The notes under the pieces: model-generated
Told to the model about the DNA's origin: nothing
Seen by the model: only the letters and a program-made list of their open reading frames with translations
Databases searched by the model: none
Assembly (NCBI GenBank): GCA_030602265.1
Contig: JAUWAB010000009.1
Coordinates: 1 to 64,000, forward strand
DNA length: 64,000 nt
DNA from: Prolixibacteraceae bacterium
Lineage (GTDB): Bacteria; Bacteroidota; Bacteroidia; Bacteroidales; Prolixibacteraceae
Reading direction: 5' to 3'
Shown here: positions 1-9,147 of the stretch, one piece after another
How the letters are laid out: the number at the start of each line of letters is the position of its first letter
How positions within the stretch are numbered: position 1 is the first letter of the stretch
Translations under genes and position numbers: made by a program

Positions 1-437
1 AGTCCCTTTTCAATGGCCTCCTGAAGAATGGTTTTTACAGGATTTCCGTTGGCGTCAACACCAATTGCACCGTTATAGGTCTTTACCCCTGTGGAAATGG
101 CTGTCCCGCCTGCGGCTGAGTCGGTTATGTAATGACTGGAGGAAGACGTTTTGGAAAATCCGATATGCCTGAAATTATCCAAAAAAAGAGTACCGCCATT
201 TGCGGTAATACCGGCAAATACCTGAGAAACGCCCATTCCGTCGCCAATGAGCAGTATTATGTTCTTCGGGCTCTTTCCCTTCCACTGCTGCGGATACATC
301 TTTACCGGGTAAAAATCACCACCCGGATAAACCAGTGTCTCGTCATCGGGTTGAACTTCCTTGTAGGTTTCCTGACCGAATGATGGTACTGACAACAATA
401 TGGCCAGCAACAAGATTAAATATTGAAATTTCTTCAT
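1..437 (-). CDS. alkaline phosphatase, secreted (5' part only)
   Basis: First 145 residues of an alkaline phosphatase; the rest lies beyond the left edge. Residues 1-22 form a signal peptide (hydrophobic LILLLAILL core, cleavage after SFG), so the enzyme acts in the periplasm or outside, releasing phosphate from organic esters. The metal-binding motif LLIGDGMG is at 62-69 (Asp66) and TDSAAGG at 104-110 carries the phosphorylated serine (Ser106), both as the family requires. The ATG start directly precedes the signal peptide. Family assignment is firm; substrate is unknown. Confidence 0.93.
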   Translation of the reverse strand, partial: MKKFQYLILLLAILLSVPSFGQETYKEVQPDDETLVYPGGDFYPVKMYPQQWKGKSPKNIILLIGDGMGVSQVFAGITANGGTLFLDNFRHIGFSKTSSSSHYITDSAAGGTAISTGVKTYNGAIGVDANGNPVKTILQEAIEKG

Positions 438-525
438 TTGTTGTACTTTTTTTATTAGAACTGGTAAAAGTAAAAAGAAAACTGTTTTCGGAAAGTTAAT
501 TTCTCGTTAAACAGATATAAAACTA

Positions 526-1806
526 CTATTTTGATTTCCTGGTTCCGAAAGCCGGATCAATTTTTAAAAATGGAAGTAAGGCAAATCCAGGCAGGGTGCA
601 AATCACGACCCACACAAAAAACAATTGATAACCAATCTGTTCCTGAATCCAACCACTAATCATCCCCGGCAGCATCATACCCAGAGCCATAAATCCGGTA
701 CAGATGGCATAATGAGCTGTTTTGTTCGGTCCGTCAGCAAAATAAATCATATACAGCATATACGCAGTAAAACCGAACCCGTAACCGAATTGTTCGACGA
801 CCACACCCGAGGTTATCCACCACAGCGACGAGGGTTGCCAGACTGCGAATGCCACATATACCAGATTAGGCACATTAAGAGCCAGAGCCAGAGGCCACAG
901 CCATTTTTTAAGTCCGCTCAATGCCACAACAATTCCGCCAAATATTCCGCCCAGGGTAAGGGCAATGATTCCTGCCGTTCCGTAAACAAAGCCGATATCC
1001 GTGGTAGAGAGTCCCAGTCCCCCGACTTCACGTGAATCGAGCAGGAACGGCGAGGCAAGTTTTACCAGCTGAGCTTCGCCCAATCTGAACAGCAACATAA
1101 ATGCGATGGCCACAAGCACTTGCTTCTTGCGAAAAAATGAAGCGAAGGTATCAAGAAAGGCCGCCACGACCTCCTTTACACCAGAAGCAGAACGTTCCTC
1201 ATCTTCTACGGGGTGTGGGAGAATAAAAAGATGGTATATAAAAAACCCGCCAAACATGGCCGCAAGAAGGAGAAAAGTCATACTCCATGCCCAAGGAATA
1301 TTGTCAGACCGGTTCTCCAGGAATCCGGCAAAAACCACCAAAAGGCCCTGTCCAGAAAGCATAGCCAGCCTGTAAAAGGTATTCCGGATGCCCACAAAAA
1401 AGGCCTGGTCGTGCCTGCTCAGACCAAGCATGTAAAAGCCGTCGGCGGCAATGTCGTGTGTTGCCGAACTGAAAGCCAGCAGCCAGAGAAATGCAAGCGA
1501 CCATTTGAAAAAACTGCTCCCCGGAAGGGTTAACGCTACACCAGCCAGGGCACCGCCTACCACAAGCTGCATGATTACAATCCAGAATCGCTTGGTCTTT
1601 AGAATGTCGACCACAGGACTCCACAGCGGCTTGATTACCCATGGAAGATATAACCAACTGGTATACAATGCGATATCGGTATTAGAAATACCCATCCTCT
1701 TGAACATGATCACCGAAACGGTCATGGCAATCACATAGGGTAAACCTTCGGCAAAGTAGAGTGTCGGAATCCATGCCCAGGCATTGCGAGAGGTTGCTTT
1801 TTTCAT
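526..1806 (-). CDS. MFS transporter, AmpG-like
   Basis: A 426-residue polytopic membrane protein with about twelve hydrophobic segments, of the major facilitator superfamily. The N-terminus (FAEGLPYVI, then LYLPWVIKPLWSPVVD) and the HDIAADGFY motif around residue 117 match the AmpG branch, whose E. coli member imports anhydromuropeptides for cell-wall recycling. Several Bacteroidota paralogues of this branch have no proven substrate, so muropeptide import is an inference. It is transcribed away from the propeller protein gene, with about 240 bases between the starts. Confidence 0.8.
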   Translation of the reverse strand: MKKATSRNAWAWIPTLYFAEGLPYVIAMTVSVIMFKRMGISNTDIALYTSWLYLPWVIKPLWSPVVDILKTKRFWIVIMQLVVGGALAGVALTLPGSSFFKWSLAFLWLLAFSSATHDIAADGFYMLGLSRHDQAFFVGIRNTFYRLAMLSGQGLLVVFAGFLENRSDNIPWAWSMTFLLLAAMFGGFFIYHLFILPHPVEDEERSASGVKEVVAAFLDTFASFFRKKQVLVAIAFMLLFRLGEAQLVKLASPFLLDSREVGGLGLSTTDIGFVYGTAGIIALTLGGIFGGIVVALSGLKKWLWPLALALNVPNLVYVAFAVWQPSSLWWITSGVVVEQFGYGFGFTAYMLYMIYFADGPNKTAHYAICTGFMALGMMLPGMISGWIQEQIGYQLFFVWVVICTLPGFALLPFLKIDPAFGTRKSK

Positions 1807-2047
1807 ATTTCTCTATCGTACTAAAATTTCAGATGGGAAAATTACCAAAAAAACACACAGGGTAATCTTAATATTTACAGCACCAGCCCGGAAATTCCGG
1901 AAAATAATACAGGTTCATTATAAATTATATCAATCGTTGTATCGGTTTCAGGAAAAGATTATTTTTATTGGATCAAACTTATGGGGAAAGAGCATCCGCA
2001 TCGCAGTGGGAAGCTACGAGACGGGAATACTTTATAATGAAATAATT

Positions 2048-5000
2048 ATGACAAGATCGAGGTTAATTTTGTGGCTTGTTCTGGCCATTTTATCTGCAAG
2101 TGTTTCAGGACAAAGGGCCGAAAGGGTCAAATCAGACACCTTGCTGACCACCGGATTGGTCAGCGGTTTAAAATTCAGGGGAATCGGACCGGCATGGGCA
2201 AGTGGGCGAGTCGCCGATTTCGCGGTGAATCCATCTAATTTATCAGAATATTACGCGGCAATTGCCAGTGGAAACATCTGGAAAACTGAAAACAACGGGA
2301 CTACCTGGAAACCAGTATTTGACAGTTATGGCGCATACGCCATCGGTGTTATCCGGATTGATCCCAATAACCACAATGTGGTCTGGGTTGGCACCGGTGA
2401 AAACAATCATCAGCGGGCACTCGGATATGGTGACGGGGTCTATAAATCGGTCGACGGGGGCAAATCTTTCAAGAACATGGGACTAAAAGAGAGCCGCCAG
2501 ATCGGAGGTATCGTGATCGATCCCCGGAATTCGGATATCGTATTGGTGGCCTGTGAAGGTTCGGCCTGGGGACCGGGCGGCGAGCGCGGGCTTTACCGCA
2601 CGGCCGATGGTGGAAAATCCTGGGAGAAAGTACTTAATATCAGTGACGAAACCGGAGTCAACAATGTAGTTATTGATCCTAAGGATCCTGATATAATGTA
2701 TGCAACCTCAGAACAGCGGCGCCGTCACCATTTTACCAAAATCGGCGGTGGACCCGAATCTGCAGTTTATAAGACAACGGATGCAGGTAAAACCTGGTAC
2801 AAAATCATGAAGGGGCTTCCGTCGGGGGATATAGGCGGTATGGGGATCGATGTTTCTCCGGTGAATCCCAATATCGTATATCTGATTGTGGAGGCTGCAG
2901 GCAATTCCGGAGGATTCTTCCGTTCAACCGATAAGGGAGAAAGTTGGGAAAGAATGAACAGTTACCATAGTTCGGGTCAGTACTACAATAAAATTTACTG
3001 TGATCCGAAGAATCCCGACCGGGTTTTCTCCATGGACACCTATACCCAGATTACGGATGATGGCGGCAGGACCTGGAGAAACCTCGGCAACAGGGGAAGG
3101 CATGTCGACGACCATGCACTGTGGATCGACCCAAACAACACTCGTCATTATACCATAGGCGGTGACGGTGGAATTTATGAAACCTGGGACGACGGTGCCA
3201 CCTGGGATTTCAAGGAAAACCTGCCCATTACCCAGTTTTACCGTGTGAATGTGGATAATGCCTTCCCTTTTTATAATGTTTACGGAGGCACCCAGGATAA
3301 CAATTCCATGTACGGACCATCGGCAAACCTGACAAGGACCGGAGTTACCAATGACGAATGGGTGGTTACCCTGGGGGGTGACGGATTCTGGATTGATACA
3401 GACCCTGACGATCACAACATCGTTTATACCGAATACCAGTACGGAAACCTCTTCCGTTATGACAAAAGAAGCGGTGAGCGCAAGAGTATTAAGCCCAGGG
3501 AACGCCAGGGTGAAGAAACCTACAAATGGAACTGGGATGCACCCATGTTCGTCAGCAAACATATGAAAACCAGGCTTTACTTTGCTGCCAACAAGGTTTT
3601 AAGGAGTGATGACCGTGGCGACAGCTGGGAGGTAATCAGCGATGACCTGACAACCAAAACCGACAGAAACAACTGGCCGGTAATGGGTAAGTTCTGGAGC
3701 GCAGATGCCGTAGCAAAAGATGTTTCGACTTCGCTTTGGGGAACCATCGTTGCCCTTGCAGAATCTCCACTGAATGCAAATCTCCTTTATGCAGGAACCG
3801 ACGATGGTATGATCTCGGTGACCGAAGACGGCGGGAAAAACTGGAGACAGGTACGCACTTTCCCGGGAGTACCTGAATACACCTATGTTTCCCACCTGCA
3901 TGCCGACAGGTTCAATGAGAACGTGGTATATGCCACCTTCAACAACCTGAAACGGGACGACTTCAAGCCTTATGTTTTCAGGAGCAATGACAAGGGAAAA
4001 ACCTGGACCTCCATTTCTGCCAATCTGCCAGAGAATGGTTCAGTCCATGCGCTTCACCAGGATTTTGTGAAACCTGAATTACTTTTTGCCGGCACAGAAT
4101 TCGGCATCTTTTTCTCGCCTGACGGAGGAAGCAAATGGATCCAGCTGAAGTCGGGAATCCCGACCATCGCCGTAAGGCATATTGCCATACAGGAGCGCGA
4201 ATGCGACCTGGTACTGGCCACCTTCGGAAGGGGTTTTTATATTCTGGATGATTACAGTCCGCTGAGGGAGCTGACAACAGAAAACCTGGACAAAGCTGCA
4301 CATCTTTTCCCGATAAAGGATGCCATGCTATTCAACCAGACCAGCAACAAGGATAACCAGGGCGACACCTACTTCACTGCGCCTAATCCTGACTTTGGCG
4401 CAACCTTTACCTTTCACCTGAAAGAGGCCCCCAAGTCATTAAAAGCCATAAGGCAGGAAGAGGAAAAGAAACTGTTCAGGGAAGGAAAACCCATTCCTCA
4501 GCCGAGCTGGCGGGAACTGGATCTGGAGAACAAGGAAGAAAGCGCTCATCTGATTTTTACGATCAGGGACTGTGACGGCAACATCGTCAGGCAGCTTACC
4601 CAGGCTCCTTCCAAAGGGATCAACAGAATTAACTGGGACTTAAGGTATAATACACCCTCTGCAACTTCGGTCCAGGGCAGTTTTAATCCAACGGGCGGCG
4701 GTGGCGGCCGGCGCGGTGGTGGAGGTGGCAGTGGCATTCTTGTCATGCCGGGCACCTACACCGTTGAAATGGCCATGTGGAACCAGGGAGAACTGACATC
4801 GCTCGCCGGTCCGGTCGCCTTCAATACCAAAAAACTCGGGCTGGTCACCCTTCCTGCAGCAGACTATGCCGAAAATGAAGCCTTTGCGAAGGAAGTCAGC
4901 AGGCTTTCCATTGCCATGACCGGAACATCCAGACTGACATCGGAGCTGACAACCAGGGTGGAAAACATCAAACAGGCTATCTATTCCACACCGGATGCCG

Positions 5001-5338
5001 GTCAGGAATTAATGGACAAGGCACGGGCCATCGGAAAAGAACTTGAGGAGATCACCTTCATACTGAACGGCGTCCCGGCAAAAGCCAGCAGGGAAGAGAT
5101 CCCGCCGGCACAGGTTCCGCTGAACGTAAGGCTTTCTTCAGTCTCCTCAGGATTTATCGGAAACCTTTCATCTATCTCCGGAATCGAAAAAACCGGCCTT
5201 GAAATATTAAAGGCTGAGTTTCCACCGGTGCTGGCAAGGCTTAAAAAAGTATTTGAGGTTGACATCCCCTCATTAGAATCTGAACTTGACCGCTTGAATG
5301 CACCCTGGACACCGGGGAGATTGCCGGCTTGGAAATAA
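2048..5338 (+). CDS. secreted Vps10/BNR-repeat beta-propeller protein
   Basis: A 1096-residue exported protein. The open frame extends further upstream, but the ATG used here gives a clean signal peptide (residues 1-19, ending SVSG) and the upstream part reads like noncoding AT-rich DNA. From about residue 40 to 760 there are many BNR/Asp-box repeats (forms such as STDKGESW, TTDAGKTW, SEDGGKNW), the pattern of sortilin/Vps10-type beta-propellers. A FlgD/Ig-like segment near 840-870 is followed by a Gly/Arg-rich linker at about 882-896 and a mostly helical C-terminus. Bacteroidota often encode such proteins, annotated as glycosyl hydrolases on weak grounds; no catalytic residues could be assigned. 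A strong terminator follows. Confidence 0.85.
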   Translation: MTRSRLILWLVLAILSASVSGQRAERVKSDTLLTTGLVSGLKFRGIGPAWASGRVADFAVNPSNLSEYYAAIASGNIWKTENNGTTWKPVFDSYGAYAIGVIRIDPNNHNVVWVGTGENNHQRALGYGDGVYKSVDGGKSFKNMGLKESRQIGGIVIDPRNSDIVLVACEGSAWGPGGERGLYRTADGGKSWEKVLNISDETGVNNVVIDPKDPDIMYATSEQRRRHHFTKIGGGPESAVYKTTDAGKTWYKIMKGLPSGDIGGMGIDVSPVNPNIVYLIVEAAGNSGGFFRSTDKGESWERMNSYHSSGQYYNKIYCDPKNPDRVFSMDTYTQITDDGGRTWRNLGNRGRHVDDHALWIDPNNTRHYTIGGDGGIYETWDDGATWDFKENLPITQFYRVNVDNAFPFYNVYGGTQDNNSMYGPSANLTRTGVTNDEWVVTLGGDGFWIDTDPDDHNIVYTEYQYGNLFRYDKRSGERKSIKPRERQGEETYKWNWDAPMFVSKHMKTRLYFAANKVLRSDDRGDSWEVISDDLTTKTDRNNWPVMGKFWSADAVAKDVSTSLWGTIVALAESPLNANLLYAGTDDGMISVTEDGGKNWRQVRTFPGVPEYTYVSHLHADRFNENVVYATFNNLKRDDFKPYVFRSNDKGKTWTSISANLPENGSVHALHQDFVKPELLFAGTEFGIFFSPDGGSKWIQLKSGIPTIAVRHIAIQERECDLVLATFGRGFYILDDYSPLRELTTENLDKAAHLFPIKDAMLFNQTSNKDNQGDTYFTAPNPDFGATFTFHLKEAPKSLKAIRQEEEKKLFREGKPIPQPSWRELDLENKEESAHLIFTIRDCDGNIVRQLTQAPSKGINRINWDLRYNTPSATSVQGSFNPTGGGGGRRGGGGGSGILVMPGTYTVEMAMWNQGELTSLAGPVAFNTKKLGLVTLPAADYAENEAFAKEVSRLSIAMTGTSRLTSELTTRVENIKQAIYSTPDAGQELMDKARAIGKELEEITFILNGVPAKASREEIPPAQVPLNVRLSSVSSGFIGNLSSISGIEKTGLEILKAEFPPVLARLKKVFEVDIPSLESELDRLNAPWTPGRLPAWK

Positions 5339-5388
5339 CACCGGACTAAACTTTTCTGACCTTAGTTAACGTTTTCTGAAAAATAATT

Positions 5389-5441
5389 TTATGCTGAATT
5401 GATCTGCAGTTACCTCTGTAGAACAATTCAGCATAATTTTT
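5389..5441 (+). terminator. Rho-independent terminator after propeller protein
   Basis: Two perfect 13-base arms (TTATGCTGAATTG at 5389-5401 and its complement at 5424-5436) enclose a 22-base loop and are followed by five T residues. It ends the upstream transcript about 50 bases after the stop codon. Confidence 0.8.
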
Positions 5442-5503
5442 GCTGGATTTACGCTTATCGTAAAGTCTGATGAGTACCTGGTCGGTATAAGGCAATTGTT
5501 TGT

Positions 5504-5511
5504 TATATTTG
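5504..5511 (+). promoter_or_regulatory. -7 box upstream of methyltransferase-permease pair
   Basis: TATATTTG fits the Bacteroidota -7 consensus TAnnTTTG and lies 27 bases before the ATG. No clear TTTG is seen at the -33 position. Confidence 0.55.
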
Positions 5512-5538
5512 GGAAGTCACACATAATCAATCGGTCTT

Positions 5539-6186
5539 ATGAAATATATAACCATTCTTTTATGCGCTCTGTTATTTTCGGGAGGTTGCATTTTCACCTC
5601 AGGGGTTCAGGCCCAGTACCCGAATCCAGAGAATGAACTGGACAACAGGGTGATACGTTTTCTGAAAGAACAGTCGGGTCAGTGGCGTGACATGAACATA
5701 CCTGTCTCAGACGGTCGCCTGCTTTACGATATGGTTCTTAATGGCAAATACAGGCAAGCCGTTGAAATCGGAACATCCACAGGCCATTCGGCCATATGGA
5801 TTGCCTGGGCACTGTCGAAGACGGGAGGCAAACTGATTACCATTGAAATTGACAAGAAACGGTATGTCGAGGCCTTGGCCAATTTCAAAAAAGCAGGAGT
5901 TATGGATTACATCGACGCCAGGCTGGGAGATGCCCACGAACTGGTACCTGCCCTCGAGGGCACCTTTGATTTTGTTTTCTGTGATGCCGACAAGTGGTGG
6001 TACAAGAATTATTTTACTGCTATGGAAACCAAGCTCGTAAAAGGTGGATGTTTTGTGGCACACAACACCAATATGCGGTCGTCAGATATCCGGGAATTTC
6101 TCGACCATGTAAAAACCAGGCCCGGATTCACCACCACTTTTGAAGAGAGCAGCCGTTCAGGCCTCTCGGTTACCTGTAAAAAATAA
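5539..6186 (+). CDS. class I SAM-dependent methyltransferase with signal peptide
   Basis: A 215-residue Rossmann-fold methyltransferase resembling the O-methyltransferase 3/methyltransferase 24 families. SAM-binding motif I is VEIGTSTGHSA near residue 75; TIEIDKK near 101 is the acidic loop that holds the ribose; FDFVFCDADKWWY near 144 is the region that in catechol-type O-methyltransferases contributes metal-binding acidic residues. The first 26 residues are a hydrophobic export signal with a VQA-Q cleavage site, which is odd for an enzyme using cytoplasmic SAM. Six bases separate it from the downstream permease gene, so the two are probably co-transcribed. Substrate unknown. Confidence 0.82.
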   Translation: MKYITILLCALLFSGGCIFTSGVQAQYPNPENELDNRVIRFLKEQSGQWRDMNIPVSDGRLLYDMVLNGKYRQAVEIGTSTGHSAIWIAWALSKTGGKLITIEIDKKRYVEALANFKKAGVMDYIDARLGDAHELVPALEGTFDFVFCDADKWWYKNYFTAMETKLVKGGCFVAHNTNMRSSDIREFLDHVKTRPGFTTTFEESSRSGLSVTCKK

Positions 6187-6192
6187 TCCCTG

Positions 6193-7551
6193 ATGTCGGA
6201 CAATCATAAAGAACTTAGCCGCAGACTGGGGTTCTTCCCGGTTTATAATATCGTTGTTGCCAATATAATCGGAGCAGGCATATTTACCACCTCAGGACTA
6301 CTGATGGGCAGCCTGGGCAACGTTACCATCATGATAACCCTTTGGGTTGTGGGGGGTATAATCGCCCTCAGCGGTGCCCTTTCCTACAGTGAACTGGGGG
6401 CAGCCATGCCCAGGGCAGGCGGGGAATACACTTTTTTATCACAACTTTTTCATCCGTCAGTAGGATTTCTTTCAGGATGGGTTTCGTTCATCGCAGGCTT
6501 TTCGGCCCCGATTGCTGCATCAGCGATAGGATTCAGTGAGTATTTCTACAGAGCATATCCACAGATTGCCGATCTGGCAATATTTGACGGATGGATTTCT
6601 GAAGTTGGAATAAAGCGACTACTTGCGGTAAGCGTGATTCTGTTGTTTACCGGGATTCATGCCAAAGGGCTCTCTTTCGGTGCCAGAATCCAGAATATTT
6701 TAACTATCCTGAAAATTGGCCTGCTCGCCGCCCTGATCTTGGCAGGATTTACGCTTGGTAAGGGTGACTGGTCCCACTTTACGCAACATGAACCTTTTAT
6801 TTTCGACCTAACCGGCTGGAAAACCGGAGGTCTTGCCCTGCTCTGGGTGATGTTTGCCTATAGTGGATGGAATGCCGCAACCTATATCGGTTCGGAAGTC
6901 AAAAATCCGGAAAGGAATATCCCGCGGGCACTGATATTCGGAACCCTTTCGGTTATGGTCATCTACTTTCTCCTGAACCTGTTTTTTGTTTATGCAGTGC
7001 CTCCAGCTGACATGAAGGGCGTGGTATCGGTCGGAGGCCTGGCAGTTGGCAACGCGTTTGGGGCAAAGGCTGATACAGTGGTTTCGCTGTTGATTTCGTT
7101 TGCTCTTTTTTCTTCACTGAGTGCCTATCTTATCCTGGGACCCAGGGTTTACTATGCCATGTCGCGCGACGGATATTTTTTCAAATCCATCTCACGGGTG
7201 GCGCCAAAATCGCAGGTGCCTGTAAGGGCAATACTTCTTCAAGGTGCACTTTCACTGGTCATGGTCGTGTCAGGAACATTTGACCAGATTCTTACATACA
7301 TGGGATTTGCACTCGGCCTGTTTCCTATTTTAGCCGTAGCCGGGGTATTCAGACTTAGAAAAAGCAACCTGAACTATATCCGGATGCCTGGTTTCCCTTA
7401 TGTACAGATCATTTTTCTGCTGGCAAGCGGAGGAATGTTGCTGTTATCATTCTTTGAGAGGCCCCTCGAATCGGGAATTGCTCTTGGTACGGTTCTTCTT
7501 GGCCTGCCCGTTTATTGGTATTTCTGGAAAGTTCACGACAGGCAGATTTAA
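6193..7551 (+). CDS. APC-family amino acid permease
   Basis: A 452-residue membrane protein with about twelve transmembrane segments. The N-terminal signature NIIGAGIFTTSGLL in the first helix, followed by GALSYSELGAAMPRAGGEY, is diagnostic for the amino acid-polyamine-organocation superfamily; the glycine-rich unwound part of helix 1 binds the substrate backbone. FAYSGWNAATYIGSEVKNPERNIP near 225 is the conserved helix 6 region. It likely moves amino acids or related amines across the inner membrane; specificity cannot be read. It follows the exported methyltransferase by six bases. Confidence 0.88.
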   Translation: MSDNHKELSRRLGFFPVYNIVVANIIGAGIFTTSGLLMGSLGNVTIMITLWVVGGIIALSGALSYSELGAAMPRAGGEYTFLSQLFHPSVGFLSGWVSFIAGFSAPIAASAIGFSEYFYRAYPQIADLAIFDGWISEVGIKRLLAVSVILLFTGIHAKGLSFGARIQNILTILKIGLLAALILAGFTLGKGDWSHFTQHEPFIFDLTGWKTGGLALLWVMFAYSGWNAATYIGSEVKNPERNIPRALIFGTLSVMVIYFLLNLFFVYAVPPADMKGVVSVGGLAVGNAFGAKADTVVSLLISFALFSSLSAYLILGPRVYYAMSRDGYFFKSISRVAPKSQVPVRAILLQGALSLVMVVSGTFDQILTYMGFALGLFPILAVAGVFRLRKSNLNYIRMPGFPYVQIIFLLASGGMLLLSFFERPLESGIALGTVLLGLPVYWYFWKVHDRQI

Positions 7552-7677
7552 TCACACAAGGATTTACCAACGATGGTATCTCCACATTTTTACTTTCGGC
7601 TCAGTGTTTTCTGAAAAATTCTCCCCATTTTCACAGCCTTGATTTTTTGAACAAGAAACCAGAAAAACAGCCTGATT

Positions 7678-9084
7678 ATGAGTGGATTTTTCGGAAGCGT
7701 GGGTAAGGAAAACTGCGTATACGACGTATTTTACGGCACAGACTATCATTCACACCTTGGCACAAAAAGGGCCGGCATGGCATTTTACAATGCGCGGAAC
7801 GGTTTTCAGAGGGCCATCCATAGTATTGAAAATGACTATTTCCGCAGCAAATTTGCAGAAGACGTCAAGACATTCGGAGCCAATATGGGGATTGGAGTGA
7901 TCAGTGATACCGAAGCGCAGCCCATTATCGTCAACTCCCATCTCGGAAAATTTGCAATTTCAACCGTTAGTAAAATAAGCAATATAGACGACCTGGAGGA
8001 GCGCCAGTTGAATAAGCGGCAACACTTTGCAGAAACCAGCCAGGGCGGCCCCAATCCTTCTGAGCTGGTAGCCATGATGATTTGTGAAGCCGATGACCTG
8101 GTATCGGGAATAGAGAATGCCTTCAGCCTGATTAAGGGTTCCTGTTCCATGCTGCTGCTTACGGAACAGGGCATTATTGCCGCTCGAGACAAGTTAGGGC
8201 GCACGCCGGTGGCGGTCGGACATAAGGAAAATGCCTGGGCGGTTGCAACGGAATCGTGTGCATTTTTCAACCTGGGCTATGAAACAGTCAGGGACCTTGG
8301 CCCCGGCGAGATCGTTTTGCTGACTCCCGACGGCACGCAGGTATTGCGCAAGCCCGATCAGAAAATGCAGGTATGTGCTTTCCTTTGGGTATACTATGGT
8401 TACCCGCCATCTTTTTATGAAGGGATCAATGTGGAAGCCTGCCGTTACCGGTGTGGCGCCGCATTAGCCCGGAGGGACGGCATCACGGCTGACTTTGTTT
8501 CAGGGATTCCGGATTCAGGGATCGCCCATGCTGTTGGTTACAGCAACGAAAGCAGGATTCCATACATGAGGCCGTATGCCAAATATACCCCAACCTGGCC
8601 CCGTAGCTTTATGCCCCAGAACCAGGAGATGCGCGATCTGGTTGCGAAAATGAAACTGATCCCTAACCGATCCCTGGTTGGCGGAAAATCAGGCGTGTTT
8701 CTGGATGATTCCATCGTCAGGGGGACCCAGCTGATCGGGAACACTCACGACCTGTATGAAGCCGGAATCCGGGAAATCCATATGCGGATAGCCTGTCCTC
8801 CCCTGCTCTATTCTTGTGACTTTCTCAATTTTTCAAGGTCAAAAAACATTGCTGAACTGGCCACCCGGAAAGCCATAAAAGAGCTGGAAGGCAGAAGCGA
8901 GATCAATGTGGAACGGTATATGAATCCCGACACAGAAGAGTATTCGGCAATGACTGATGTTATCCGGAAAAAACTGAACCTCACCACATTGGGATTCCAA
9001 CGCCTGGAAGACCTGGTTGAGGCCATTGGATTACCCAAGGAAAAACTTTGCACCCATTGCTGGGACAACAGCAGTTATTCCTGA
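7678..9084 (+). CDS. PurF-like protein without glutaminase active site
   Basis: A 468-residue homologue of amidophosphoribosyltransferase, the first enzyme of purine synthesis. The C-terminal phosphoribosyltransferase half looks intact: FVSGIPDSGIAHAVGY near 275, the PRPP loop LDDSIVRGT at 342-350. The N-terminal Ntn glutaminase half is degenerate: residue 2 is Ser (MSGFFG) where PurF has the catalytic Cys (MCGI), and by my hand alignment the glutamine-binding Arg (GHVRYPT becomes GVISDT), the Asn-Gly pair (HNGN becomes VSKIS) and the later Asp (SDSE becomes PSE) are all missing. It may use free ammonia, act on another substrate, or regulate. As I recall, Bacteroidota carry similar paralogues beside true PurF. 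The gene stands alone between + and - neighbours. Confidence 0.85.
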   Translation: MSGFFGSVGKENCVYDVFYGTDYHSHLGTKRAGMAFYNARNGFQRAIHSIENDYFRSKFAEDVKTFGANMGIGVISDTEAQPIIVNSHLGKFAISTVSKISNIDDLEERQLNKRQHFAETSQGGPNPSELVAMMICEADDLVSGIENAFSLIKGSCSMLLLTEQGIIAARDKLGRTPVAVGHKENAWAVATESCAFFNLGYETVRDLGPGEIVLLTPDGTQVLRKPDQKMQVCAFLWVYYGYPPSFYEGINVEACRYRCGAALARRDGITADFVSGIPDSGIAHAVGYSNESRIPYMRPYAKYTPTWPRSFMPQNQEMRDLVAKMKLIPNRSLVGGKSGVFLDDSIVRGTQLIGNTHDLYEAGIREIHMRIACPPLLYSCDFLNFSRSKNIAELATRKAIKELEGRSEINVERYMNPDTEEYSAMTDVIRKKLNLTTLGFQRLEDLVEAIGLPKEKLCTHCWDNSSYS

Positions 9085-9147
9085 GCACAAAAGAGATCAG
9101 GGTTCAGAAATCCCAAGGTTTAACCATAAATGCCAGCGCCTCCGTGC

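Noticed and set aside
1784-2047. N-terminal extension of the propeller protein
   Set aside because: Would bury the clear signal peptide and reads like noncoding AT-rich sequence.
2924-3562. A 212-codon open frame on the minus strand
   Set aside because: Antisense to the propeller gene, with no recognisable domain or start context.
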